From Betaproteobacteria bacterium (GTDB taxonomy: Bacteria; Pseudomonadota; Gammaproteobacteria; Burkholderiales; SG8-39), in assembly GCA_016713125.1 (NCBI GenBank), contig JADJPT010000039.1, forward strand, positions 1-10,998: a stretch of DNA of 10,998 nt, written 5' to 3'. Shown here in pieces: positions 1 to 6,471 of this stretch (its first letter is position 1; the number at the start of each line of letters is the position of its first letter). Under the pieces are notes generated by a model. The model was not told the origin of the DNA, did not search any database, and worked only from the letters and a program-made list of their open reading frames with translations. The position numbers were made by a program, and so were the translations under genes.

Positions 1-586
1 CGTGCCCAGCTGCGCGGCATCGGCGCCCAGCGCCAGCAGCGCGGCGATGCCCGCACCATCGGCCACCCTGCCGCAGGGCCACCAGCGGCAGCCTGACGAG
101 TTGCGCCAGCCTGCGCACCAGCACCAGGGTGCTGACTTCGGAAGGCGCGGGATGCCCACCCGCCTCCATGCCCACCGCCACCAGCGCATCGACGCCGGCG
201 GCTTCGGCCTTCTGCGCGTGCGCCGGCGTGGTCACCACATGCAGCCAGCGGGTGCCGATGGCGCGAAAGCGCGGCAACTGTTCCTTCGGCCCGCCCTGCG
301 AGGCGATCAGCACCGGCGCGCGGAACGCGTGCGCCAGGTCGAGGTACTCGGCCGCGCGCGGGTTGTAGAGCGGGATGTTCACCGCCCAGGGTCGCTGCGT
401 GCCGGCCTGCATCTCCTGCAGCGTGCGGCGGAAATCCTCGACGCGCATCGGCCCGGCCGCCACCACGCCCAGGCCGCCGGCATTCGACACCGCCAGCGGC
501 AGCGCCGAAGACGACGAAGCCCAGCTCATGCCGCCCTGGATGATGGGATGTGCGATGCCGAGCATTTCGGTAATTCGCGTTTTCAT
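1..586 (-). CDS. Nitronate monooxygenase / NPD-family flavoprotein, N-terminal part, frameshifted, cut by left edge
   Basis: This partial gene reads leftward from an ATG at 584-586 and runs off the window. The translation starts MKTRITEMLGIAHPIIQGGM and continues with SNAGGLGVVAAG, then VGMEAGGHPAPSEVSTLVL at about residues 138-156. These are hallmarks of the 2-nitropropane dioxygenase/nitronate monooxygenase family (FMN-binding TIM barrels that also include FabK-like enoyl-ACP reductases). Known members oxidise nitronates with FMN and O2; the substrate here is unknown. The frame breaks near 76-80: the expected phosphate-binding stretch (VA-GGVADGAGIAALLALGADAAQLGT) is only readable after removing one base. 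The break lies in a palindrome (66-78), which suggests a sequencing indel rather than a dead gene. The start codon overlaps the marR stop as ATGA, so the two genes are probably translationally coupled. Family assignment is firm, exact enzyme activity is not. Confidence 0.85.
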   Translation of the reverse strand, partial: MKTRITEMLGIAHPIIQGGMSWASSSSALPLAVSNAGGLGVVAAGPMRVEDFRRTLQEMQAGTQRPWAVNIPLYNPRAAEYLDLAHAFRAPVLIASQGGPKEQLPRFRAIGTRWLHVVTTPAHAQKAEAAGVDALVAVGMEAGGHPAPSEVSTLVLVRRLAQLVRLPLVALRQGGRWCGHRRAAGAGRRCRAAGH

Positions 587-1053
587 GGTCTGGTTCGGTC
601 TTTCAATTCGAGTGCGCGGGCCTGGTCGCTGAGGCGTTGCAGCATGTCCATCAGGGCGCTGCGCTCTTTGGGACTCAGCACCGAGAGCCAGGCTTCGCTG
701 CGCGCCAGTGCATCCTCGTAGACCTTGCGGTACAGGGTCCTGCCGGCGCGCGTCAGTGTGAACTGCTTGCCGCGCCCGTCGCGATCATCGGCCTGGCTGG
801 CGATCAGGCCGCGCTCGATCAGCCCGGCCACCGTGCGGCTGGCGTAACTCTTCTCCAGGCCGGCGCCGCGCGCCAGTTCGTTCAGCGACAGCGGCGCGTA
901 ACCGCCGAGCAGCGCGATCGCACGCCATTCCAGCAGGCGCAGGCCGAAGCGTTCCTGGTAGCGCTGCTCGGCCCAGCGCGCCGACAGGTTGGCGAGCACG
1001 TGCAGGCGGTACGAAATGAGATCCCGGATCCCCTCGGCAGGCGATGATTCCAC
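583..1053 (-). CDS. MarR-family transcriptional regulator
   Basis: A 156-residue protein, the usual MarR length (140-170). Residues about 40-105 form the winged helix: LSLNELARGAGLEKSYASRT (55-74) is the helix-turn-helix, and DDRDGRGKQFTLTRAGR (89-105) is the typical MarR wing, D-x-R-x-x-x-x-x-LT-x-x-G. Flanking helices would form the dimer interface. The start is a GTG at 1051-1053, because the upstream frame has no ATG before the TAG at 1096-1098. An AGGGAG about 11 bases upstream may be the ribosome binding site. MarR proteins are dimeric repressors relieved by small, often aromatic or acidic, ligands. The gene is divergent from the HMG-CoA-lyase-like gene and overlaps the downstream flavoprotein gene by ATGA. 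It probably represses its own operon and perhaps the divergent one through the palindrome at 1089-1109; the ligand is unknown. Confidence 0.92.
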   Translation of the reverse strand: MESSPAEGIRDLISYRLHVLANLSARWAEQRYQERFGLRLLEWRAIALLGGYAPLSLNELARGAGLEKSYASRTVAGLIERGLIASQADDRDGRGKQFTLTRAGRTLYRKVYEDALARSEAWLSVLSPKERSALMDMLQRLSDQARALELKDRTRP

Positions 1054-1088
1054 GCGAAGATTGGCTCCCTGAGCCGGGTTGCGGATAG

Positions 1089-1109
1089 ATAGTTGCTAAC
1101 GTAAACTAT
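1089..1109. promoter_or_regulatory. Candidate MarR operator in divergent intergenic region
   Basis: The arms ATAGTT (1089-1094) and AACTAT (1104-1109) form an exact 6-bp inverted repeat around 9 bases, giving a 21-bp dyad. It lies in the only A+T-rich patch between marR and the rightward lyase gene, 36 bases upstream of the marR GTG. MarR dimers usually bind 16-20 bp dyads next to their own gene, so autoregulation is the simplest reading. Binding itself is inferred. No convincing -35/-10 pair could be fixed on either strand. Confidence 0.55.
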
Positions 1110-1161
1110 TCACCTCCCAGCGTCAATCGCGCCACCCACGCCACCCACGCCCCTGACGTCC

Positions 1162-2100
1162 ATGGCCGCCCCCGCAGACGTGATCCTGTGCGAATGCTTC
1201 GCCCGCGACGGGTTGCAGCACGAGCCGGCGTTCATTCCGACCGAAACCAAGCGCGCGCTCATCGAGCGCTTCGCGGCGCTGGGCTTTGCGCGCATCGAGG
1301 CCACCTCGTACTCCAACCCGAAGGTGGTGCCGCAGTTCGCCGACGCCAGCGAGCTGCTGCGCGCGCTGCCGCGCCGCGCCGGCGTGTTCTACAAGGCCAC
1401 CTGCGCCAACCTGCGCGCGGTCGAGCGCGCGCTGGCCGACGCCGACGCGGGCTGCGGCGCCAACGAGATCAGCCTGCTGGTCTCGGCCAGCGAGGCGCAC
1501 ACACAGAAGAACCTGCGGCGCAGCCGCGAGGAGCAGTGGCGCAACGTGTCCGAGATGGCGGCCGCGGCGCGCGGGCGCTTCCGACTGATCGGCACGGTAT
1601 CCGTGGCCTTCGGCTGCCCGTTCGAGGGCGCCGTCGACCCCGGCGTGGTGCTGGCCGACGCGGCGCGCTTCCATGCCCTGGGCGTCGACCACGTGGCACT
1701 GGGCGACACCACCGGCATGGCCACGCCGCGCACGGTGCGCGCCCTGTGCGAACGCCTGTTGCGCGAACTGCCGCAGGTGACGCCGGTGGCGCATTTCCAC
1801 GACACGCGCGGCACCGGCCTGGCCAACTGCATGGCGGCCTACGAGGCCGGGGTGCGCTGCTTCGACAGTTCCTTCGGCGGCGTGGGCGGTCATCCGGCCA
1901 GGGTGAAGTACGGCGGCGGGCACACCGGCAACGTGGCCACCGAGGACCTCGCCAACCTGTTCGAGTCCCTCGGCGTGGCCACCGGCCTGGACCTGGATGG
2001 TCTGCTGGCGACCGCCGAGTACTGCGAACAGGTGCTGGGCCGCGAACTGCACGGGCGCGTGACGCGCAGCGGTTTGCATCCGGGGCTGCGCACTGGCTGA
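1162..2100 (+). CDS. HMG-CoA-lyase-family (DRE-TIM metallolyase) enzyme with atypical active-site loop
   Basis: A 312-residue protein of the hydroxymethylglutaryl-CoA lyase family, which cleaves 3-hydroxy-acyl-CoA compounds such as HMG-CoA or citramalyl-CoA into acetyl-CoA and a keto acid. Visible motifs: RDGLQ (15-19, catalytic Arg15 and metal ligand Asp16), IEATSYSNPKVVPQFAD (45-61, with the conserved Glu46), VAFGCPFEG (148-156), GDTTGMATP (181-189), HFHDTRGTGLAN (211-222, metal ligands His211 and His213) and HTGNVATEDL (254-263, metal ligand Asn257). In the mobile loop, classical lyases have GLGGCP with the catalytic Cys; here it is GVGGHP (240-245) with His244 and a short insertion (ARVKYGG). 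The enzyme therefore belongs to a divergent subgroup and may not use HMG-CoA. The ATG at 1162 has no clear ribosome binding site. The gene is the first of the rightward cluster and divergent from marR. Confidence 0.88.
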   Translation: MAAPADVILCECFARDGLQHEPAFIPTETKRALIERFAALGFARIEATSYSNPKVVPQFADASELLRALPRRAGVFYKATCANLRAVERALADADAGCGANEISLLVSASEAHTQKNLRRSREEQWRNVSEMAAAARGRFRLIGTVSVAFGCPFEGAVDPGVVLADAARFHALGVDHVALGDTTGMATPRTVRALCERLLRELPQVTPVAHFHDTRGTGLANCMAAYEAGVRCFDSSFGGVGGHPARVKYGGGHTGNVATEDLANLFESLGVATGLDLDGLLATAEYCEQVLGRELHGRVTRSGLHPGLRTG

Positions 2101-2147
2101 AGCATCGCGCATAATCGGGGCCATCCCGACTTCAATACGGATTTGCC

Positions 2148-2666
2148 GTGGCCGAACACCTGCGTCCCGTCCTCAGCAGCCTGCCGCTGGCCGTTGCCGC
2201 CGACATCGTTGCGCGCGCCATCGAATTGCGCCGCGCCGCGGGCCTGCTGCCGCTGGCCGTCGCCGTGCTCGATTCCGGCGGCCACCTGGTGGCCTTCCAG
2301 CGCGAAGACGGCAGCGGCGTGCTGCGCTTCGACATCGCCTGCGGCAAGGCCTGGGGCGCGCTGGGCATGGGCATGTCCTCGCGCCAGATCCGCGACCGCC
2401 TGGCCGCCCGCCCCGCTTTCCAGGGTGCGCTGGCCGCGGCGTCCGGCGGTCGCTTCGTCCCGGTGCCCGGCGGCGTGCTGATCCTCGACGCCGCCGGCAA
2501 TGCCATCGGCGCGGTGGGCATCAGCGGCGACGCCTCGGACAAGGACGAGTACTGCGCGATCGAAGCCGTGAAGGCGGCCGGCTGCGGCGCCGACCCCACG
2601 GAGCCGAATCCCGCCGGGCGCGAAGCCGGGCTCGAGCGCCGGGCAGCACGTTTGCATCACCCATAA
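2148..2666 (+). CDS. GlcG/HbpS-family (DUF336) protein
   Basis: A 172-residue protein starting at GTG 2148, since no in-frame ATG lies upstream. It shows the GlcG/HbpS (haem-degrading, DUF336) pattern: PLAVAVLDSGGHLVAFQRED (35-54), then GGVLILDAAGNAIGAVGISG (108-127) followed by DASDKDEYCAIEAV. Most members are 130-160 residues; the Gly/Pro/Arg-rich tail after about residue 145 is extra. Family members include HbpS, an extracellular haem-binding protein, and GlcG of the glycolate locus. In catabolic clusters the role is usually unknown, and some related proteins act with CoA or lyase enzymes. No signal peptide is visible, so it is probably cytoplasmic. It lies 47 bases after the lyase gene and 18 bases before the binding-protein gene, so co-transcription is likely. 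The family is clear; the function in this locus is not. Confidence 0.85.
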   Translation: MAEHLRPVLSSLPLAVAADIVARAIELRRAAGLLPLAVAVLDSGGHLVAFQREDGSGVLRFDIACGKAWGALGMGMSSRQIRDRLAARPAFQGALAAASGGRFVPVPGGVLILDAAGNAIGAVGISGDASDKDEYCAIEAVKAAGCGADPTEPNPAGREAGLERRAARLHHP

Positions 2667-2670
2667 AACC

Positions 2671-2678
2671 AAGGAGAG
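2671..2678 (+). promoter_or_regulatory. Strong Shine-Dalgarno for the Bug/TctC gene
   Basis: AAGGAGAG ends 6 bases before the ATG at 2685. It is the best ribosome binding site in the window and fits high expression of a periplasmic binding protein. Confidence 0.8.
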
Positions 2679-2684
2679 AACGAC

Positions 2685-3686
2685 ATGCACAAGACCAAGC
2701 GCATTTCTTCGCTGTTGTCCGCAGCCGTGCTGGCGGCCGCCGGCCTTGCCGCACTTGCCCCCGCCGTGGTGCAGGCGCAGGCCTTCCCGAACAAACCGCT
2801 GCGCCTGGTGATCCCCTTCCCGCCCGGCGGCCCCACCGACGTGTACGGACGCGCCTACGCGGCGCGCCTGTCCAGCGCGCTGGGCCAGCCGGTGATCGTC
2901 GACAACAAGGCCGGCGCCAGCGGCGCGATCGGCGCCATGGACATCAAGCGCAGCGCGCCCGACGGCTACTCGCTGATCTTCGGCACCGCCTCGACCAACT
3001 GCCTGTACTCGCTGCTGCAGGCGGCGCCGCAGTACGACCCGGTGACCGACTTCTCGCCGGTCGCCCTGGTCGGCGGCTCCTCGCTGGTGATCATCGCCTC
3101 GGCCTCGCTGCCGCCCACCCTGAAGGAGATCGTCGATTCGGCGCGCAAGGAACCCGGCAAGCTGCAATACGGCTCGCCCGGCACCGGCACGCTGATGCAG
3201 CTCACGGTCGAGCGCATGCGCCGCGAGGTCGGCAACGTCGACATCCTGCACGTGCCCTACAAGGGCAGCGCGCCTTCGCTGCAGGCGCTGATGGGCAGCC
3301 AGATCGCGCTGTCGATCGACACCCTGGGCCAGGTGGTGTCGCACCACAAGGGCGGCAAGATCCGCGCCGTCGCGCTGACTGCGGCCAAGCGCTCGCCGCT
3401 GCTGCCCGATGTGCCGACGCTCGACGAGGCGATCGGCACCAAGGGCTTCGAGGCCTCGCTGTGGAACGTGGTCGCCGCACCGGCCGGCACCCCGGCCGCC
3501 GTGATCAATGCGCTGTCCGCGGCCACCAACAAGGCCATGGGCGACGCGGCGCTGCGCGAGCAGTTCGCCAGCCAGGGCATCGACGTCATCGCCAACTCCA
3601 CGCCGGAAGGCGCGCTGGCCTACATCAAGGCCGAGCAGCAGCGCTGGAAGCCGGTGATCGACGCGGCCGGCATCCGCAACCAGTAG
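2685..3686 (+). CDS. Bug/TctC-family tripartite tricarboxylate transporter substrate-binding protein
   Basis: A 333-residue exported protein, the normal length for the Bug (Bordetella uptake gene)/TctC family. Residues 1-33 form a Sec signal peptide: MHKTKR, a hydrophobic Leu/Ala core, and a VVQAQA cleavage region, cut probably after Ala31 or Ala33. The mature protein opens FPNKPLRLVIPFPPGGPTD, the family hallmark; the loop after beta-1 contacts the ligand carboxylate. VIVDNKAGASGAIG, APDGYSLIFGT, KLQYGSPGTGT and VPYKGSAPSLQALMG follow the usual two-lobed fold. Known Bug proteins bind carboxylic acids such as citrate, glutamate, aspartate or nicotinate in the periplasm. No TctA or TctB membrane gene is in the window, so the partner must be encoded elsewhere, or the protein may act as a sensor ligand carrier. 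It likely supplies the acid handled by the surrounding CoA enzymes. The substrate cannot be predicted. Confidence 0.94.
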   Translation: MHKTKRISSLLSAAVLAAAGLAALAPAVVQAQAFPNKPLRLVIPFPPGGPTDVYGRAYAARLSSALGQPVIVDNKAGASGAIGAMDIKRSAPDGYSLIFGTASTNCLYSLLQAAPQYDPVTDFSPVALVGGSSLVIIASASLPPTLKEIVDSARKEPGKLQYGSPGTGTLMQLTVERMRREVGNVDILHVPYKGSAPSLQALMGSQIALSIDTLGQVVSHHKGGKIRAVALTAAKRSPLLPDVPTLDEAIGTKGFEASLWNVVAAPAGTPAAVINALSAATNKAMGDAALREQFASQGIDVIANSTPEGALAYIKAEQQRWKPVIDAAGIRNQ

Positions 3687-3692
3687 GCAACA

Positions 3693-3721
3693 CGGGGGCG
3701 GCGCGCTGCGCGCCGCCCCCG
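3693..3721 (+). terminator. Strong GC hairpin after the Bug/TctC gene
   Basis: A perfect 13-bp stem (3693-3705 with 3709-3721) closed by the 3-base loop CTG starts 6 bases after the binding-protein stop. No T-run follows, so it is not a classic intrinsic terminator. It could protect the 3' end of the mRNA, act with Rho, or lower downstream expression. Such 3' hairpins often keep a binding protein more abundant than the following genes. Confidence 0.6.
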
Positions 3722-3752
3722 GTTCGCATCGCCCCGCCCGCATGGCCGCGCA

Positions 3753-4328
3753 TTGCTGAATCCCGCCGCACCGCGGACGCCGCCGGGCCCGCCGCCCGCC
3801 CCGCTGCATACACACGTGCACTCGCTGCGCCTCGCCTCGGGCGCGGAGGCGCTGGCCGCGCGCGTGCGCATCGCGGACGCCGGCGGCCGGCGCGCGACCG
3901 GCTACGGCTTCACGCTGAACGACGAAGCCATCGTCGCGCGCGACATGGCGGCCTGGGATGCGCTGGCCATCGCGCGCGGCCTGCCGCTGCACGCGCTGTT
4001 CGGCGCGCAGCCGCGCGCCACGATCCCGGTGTGCGCGGCGCCGGCAGCCGAGGCCCTGCTGCTCGATCCCTGGCGCTGCCTCACGCTGGAGGAACTGCGC
4101 CGCCGCGCGACGGCCGCGCACGGACCGGTGGCGCTGCTGGCACCCAACGCGCATCCCTGGGAACTCGCCTGGTGCGCGGCGGTGGCCGCCGGCCTGCCGC
4201 GATCCGCGCCGTGCGTGGTGGCCGCCGGTCGCAGCGGCGAGCTGGTGCTGTGCGAGTCACCGGGCCACGGCCTGGACTGGTCGCTGGAGCCGGGCTGGGC
4301 ACGCTTGAACTGGACAGGGGAAGACTGA
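3753..4328 (+). CDS. Shortened enolase-superfamily (mandelate-racemase-like) protein
   Basis: The open frame codes up to 191 residues from a TTG at 3753; a GTG at 3816 (residue 22) is an equally plausible start, and neither has a clear ribosome binding site. The segment GYGFTLNDEAIVARDMAAWD, followed by ALAIARGLPLHALFGAQPRATIPV (about residues 50-93), matches the end of the capping domain of mandelate-racemase/muconate-lactonising enzymes. The C-terminal PGHGLDWSLEPGW resembles their closing segment. Between these the TIM barrel is almost absent: the protein is about half the usual 350-400 residues, with no visible K-x-K base or Asp/Glu/Glu metal ligands. It is therefore probably not a normal racemase or dehydratase. 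The frame is intact and abuts the DUF2520 gene (TGA directly followed by ATG), which argues for a real, co-translated gene. It may be a remnant, or a non-catalytic protein paired with its neighbour. Confidence 0.65.
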   Translation: MLNPAAPRTPPGPPPAPLHTHVHSLRLASGAEALAARVRIADAGGRRATGYGFTLNDEAIVARDMAAWDALAIARGLPLHALFGAQPRATIPVCAAPAAEALLLDPWRCLTLEELRRRATAAHGPVALLAPNAHPWELAWCAAVAAGLPRSAPCVVAAGRSGELVLCESPGHGLDWSLEPGWARLNWTGED

Positions 4329-5186
4329 ATGCGCATCGCCTTCATCGGCGCCGGCCGGCTCGCGCTGGCCTTTTCGCAGGCCCTGGCCCGCCAGGGCCTG
4401 GAGGTCGTCGCCGTCGCCAGCCGCACGCGCGCCTCGGCCGAAAAGCTCGCCGCCAGGGTGCCGGGCTGCGTCGTCATGGAGTCGCAGGCCGCCGCCGACG
4501 CCGCAGAACTGGTGTTCATCAGCGTGCCCGACGATGCCATCGCGCCGGCGGTGGCTGCGCTGCGCTGGCGCACCGGCCAGGCGGTCGTGCATTGCAGCGG
4601 CGCCACCGAAGTCGCCGCCCTCGCGCCGGCGGCGGCGGCCGGCGCACGCATCGGCGGCATGCACCTGATGCAGACTTTCGCCGATCCGGAGGCCGCGCTG
4701 GCCTCGCTGCCCGGCTGCACCGCCTCCATCGAAGCCGAGGAGCCTCTCTACGCCGCGTTGAGCGCGCTGGCCGTGCGCCTGGGCTGCGTGCCGATGCGCC
4801 TGCCGCCGGGCGCGCGAGCGCTGTACCACGGCGCCGGCGGCTTCGGCTCGCAGTTCGTCAACGCGCTGCTGGCCGAAGGCGTGGCGGTGTGGAAAAGCTT
4901 CGGCGCCGATCCGGCGCAGGCGGAGCGCTCATTGCTCTCGCTGCTGAAGGGGACGGTGGCCTCGATCGAGCGTTCGGGCATCGCCGGCAGCATGGCCGGG
5001 CCGGTGTCGCGCGGCGACATCGGCACCATCCGCCGCCACCTCGAAGGTTTCCGCCGGCTGGAGCCTTCCACCTTCGCGCTGTACCGCACCCTGTGCGCGC
5101 GCACCGTGCGCCTGGCCGCGCAGGCCGGCAAGCTCACGCCGGCGCAGGTGCAGGCCTTCGAGTCGCTGCTGGCCGAAGATCCGTGA
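4329..5186 (+). CDS. Rossmann-fold / DUF2520 domain protein (putative NAD(P)-dependent oxidoreductase)
   Basis: A 285-residue protein. The N-terminus MRIAFIGAGRLALAFSQALA (1-20) is a G-x-G-x-x-A dinucleotide-binding loop, followed by VVAVASRT (26-33, end of beta-2). VFISVPDDAI (62-71), HCSGA (88-92) and GMHLMQTFAD (110-119) are typical of the Rossmann-like plus DUF2520 family. The C-terminal helical half (about 145-275) carries the DUF2520 ALYHGAG (164-170) and FV-ALL region. The architecture is like ketopantoate reductase or pyrroline-5-carboxylate reductase, with NAD(P) bound at the N-terminus, but no reaction is established for the family. The ATG follows the stop of the enolase-like gene without a gap, and an AGGGGAA sits 7-13 bases upstream inside that gene, so translational coupling is likely. 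It may oxidise or reduce a 2-hydroxy or 2-keto acid in this pathway, which is a guess from context. Confidence 0.85.
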   Translation: MRIAFIGAGRLALAFSQALARQGLEVVAVASRTRASAEKLAARVPGCVVMESQAAADAAELVFISVPDDAIAPAVAALRWRTGQAVVHCSGATEVAALAPAAAAGARIGGMHLMQTFADPEAALASLPGCTASIEAEEPLYAALSALAVRLGCVPMRLPPGARALYHGAGGFGSQFVNALLAEGVAVWKSFGADPAQAERSLLSLLKGTVASIERSGIAGSMAGPVSRGDIGTIRRHLEGFRRLEPSTFALYRTLCARTVRLAAQAGKLTPAQVQAFESLLAEDP

Positions 5187-5228
5187 GCGTCCAGAGTTGC
5201 TGGATTTGACGACGCAATTGACCGGAAA

Positions 5229-5245
5229 CCCGCTCCAGGAGCGGG
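5229..5245. other. Small inverted repeat in the 5187-5282 intergenic gap
   Basis: CCCGCTC (5229-5235) and GAGCGGG (5239-5245) form an exact 7-bp stem with a 3-base loop, 42 bases after the DUF2520 stop and 37 bases before the next ATG. No T-run follows on the plus strand. On the minus strand it is followed only by TTT. It may be a weak terminator or a leader hairpin. The rest of the 96-bp gap shows no clear promoter. Confidence 0.35.
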
Positions 5246-5271
5246 CTTCGCAAAACAAAAGTTCAACTTTC

Positions 5272-5279
5272 AGAGAGAG
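5272..5279 (+). promoter_or_regulatory. Purine-rich ribosome binding site for the first CoA-transferase
   Basis: An AGAGAGAG-type tract lies just upstream of the ATG at 5283 (gap of about 3 bases). It supports that start over later ones. Confidence 0.55.
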
Positions 5280-5282
5280 CAC

Positions 5283-6464
5283 ATGAGTCAGGGCGGATTG
5301 CAGGGACTGCGCGTGATCGAGATGGGGCGGTTGATCGCCGGCCCCTTCTGCGGGCAGCTGATGGGCGACCACGGCGCCGAAGTCATCAAGATCGAGCAGC
5401 CCGGCGAGGGTGACCCGATGCGCAGCTGGGGGCGCGGCAAGCCGGTGTGGTTCCCGGTCATCGCGCGCAACAAGAAGTGCATCACGCTGAATCTTCGCTC
5501 GGCCAGGGGGCAGGAGCTGGCGCGCCGGCTGATCCTGAAGGCCGACTTCCTGCTCGAGAACTTCCGCCCCGGCACGCTGGAGAAATGGAACCTCGACTAC
5601 GCCAGCCTGCGCGAGCTGCATCGCGGCCTGATCATGATCCGCGTCTCCGGCTACGGACAAACCGGGCCGTACGCCGGGCGTGCCGGCTACGGCTCGATCG
5701 GCGAGGCGATGGGCGGCATGCGCTACCTGGCCGGCGACCCCTCCACCCCGCCTTCGCGGGTCGGCCTGTCGATCGGCGACGCGCTGGCCGCCACCTTCGC
5801 CTGCCTGGGCGCGCTGACCGCGCTGAACCACCGCCACCGCACCGGCGAAGGCCAGGTGGTGGACAGCGCCATCTACGAGGCGGTGCTGGCCATGATGGAG
5901 TCGACGGTGCCCGAATACACCGAAGCCGGCGTGATCCGCGAGCGCACCGGCTCGATCCTGCCGAAGATCGCGCCCTCCAACGTGTACCGCACCGCCGACG
6001 GGCAGATCCTGATCGGCGCCAACCAGGACAGCGTGTGGCGCCGCCTGGCCGAGTGCATGGGCCGGCCCGAACTGGGGAGCGACCCGCGTTTCGCCGACCA
6101 TGTCGCGCGCGGCGAGAACCAGGCCGAGATCGACGCGCTGATCGAGGCCTGGACCGTGACCCTGCCCACCGCACAGGTGCTGGAGAAGATGCACGCCGGC
6201 GGCGTGCCGGCCGGGCAGATCTACCGCGCCCCGGAGATGATCGCCGACCCGCAGTTCGCCGCGCGCGAAGCGCTGGTCAAGGTCGCCCACCCGGTGTTCC
6301 AGAATCTGTGGATGCAGAACGTCGCCCCCAAGCTCTCGGGCACGCCGGGCGAAGTCGCCTGGCCCGGCCCGGAACTGGGCCAGCACAACGAGGAGATCTA
6401 CGGCGGGCTGCTGGGCCTGGGCGCCGCCGAGCGCGCGGCGCTGCAGGCCGAGGGCGTGATCTAG
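5283..6464 (+). CDS. Family III (CaiB/BaiF) CoA-transferase, copy 1
   Basis: A 393-residue protein of the usual family length. It opens LQGLRVIEMGRLIAGPFCGQ and continues GDHGAEVIKIEQPGEGDPMR (28-47), the conserved N-terminal CoA-binding part. FLLENFRPGTLEKWNLDY (89-106) and IRVSGYGQTGPY (119-130) are further family blocks. Asp166 in SRVGLSIGDALAA is the expected catalytic aspartate that forms the acyl-anhydride/aspartyl-CoA intermediate. Family III enzymes move CoA from a donor such as succinyl-CoA to a carboxylic acid, in the cytoplasm and without ATP. The acid is not predictable from sequence; the setting (Bug binding protein, lyase, dehydrogenase, MaoC) suggests a dicarboxylate activated for breakdown. 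The gene lies 96 bases after the DUF2520 gene and ends 7 bases before the convergent acyl-CoA dehydrogenase gene, so their transcripts must end close together. Confidence 0.93.
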   Translation: MSQGGLQGLRVIEMGRLIAGPFCGQLMGDHGAEVIKIEQPGEGDPMRSWGRGKPVWFPVIARNKKCITLNLRSARGQELARRLILKADFLLENFRPGTLEKWNLDYASLRELHRGLIMIRVSGYGQTGPYAGRAGYGSIGEAMGGMRYLAGDPSTPPSRVGLSIGDALAATFACLGALTALNHRHRTGEGQVVDSAIYEAVLAMMESTVPEYTEAGVIRERTGSILPKIAPSNVYRTADGQILIGANQDSVWRRLAECMGRPELGSDPRFADHVARGENQAEIDALIEAWTVTLPTAQVLEKMHAGGVPAGQIYRAPEMIADPQFAAREALVKVAHPVFQNLWMQNVAPKLSGTPGEVAWPGPELGQHNEEIYGGLLGLGAAERAALQAEGVI

Positions 6465-6471
6465 GCGCGCC

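Noticed and set aside
2..721. Plus-strand frame of about 239 residues at the left edge
   Set aside because: Opposite to the nitronate-monooxygenase-like gene and the end of marR, with no recognisable domain.
1130..1149. Tandem CGCCACCCA repeat upstream of the lyase gene
   Set aside because: Only two copies, near the start codon; too short to call a repeat element or a phase-variable tract.
2074..2115. TTGCAT and CATAAT as a promoter for the GlcG-like gene
   Set aside because: The boxes are 30 bases apart, far from the 16-18 expected, and the genes are closely spaced, so read-through is simpler.
1890..4154. Very long minus-strand open frame (about 754 residues)
   Set aside because: It runs antisense to the lyase, GlcG-like and Bug genes, is Arg/Gln/His/Ala/Gly-rich and has no family motif. 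Long antisense frames are expected in G+C-rich genes with strong third-position bias.
3461..5209. Long plus-strand frame (about 582 residues) overlapping three genes
   Set aside because: Arg/Ala/Gly-rich translation without motifs. The other frames encode the Bug, enolase-like and DUF2520 proteins with clear family blocks.
5206..5223. TTGACG/TTGACC as -35 boxes for CoA-transferase copy 1
   Set aside because: No -10-like hexamer lies at the proper distance; the position is filled by a G+C-rich hairpin.
4929..6386. Minus-strand frame (about 485 residues) opposite CoA-transferase copy 1
   Set aside because: Antisense shadow; the plus strand has a full CoA-transferase with its catalytic Asp and ribosome binding site.
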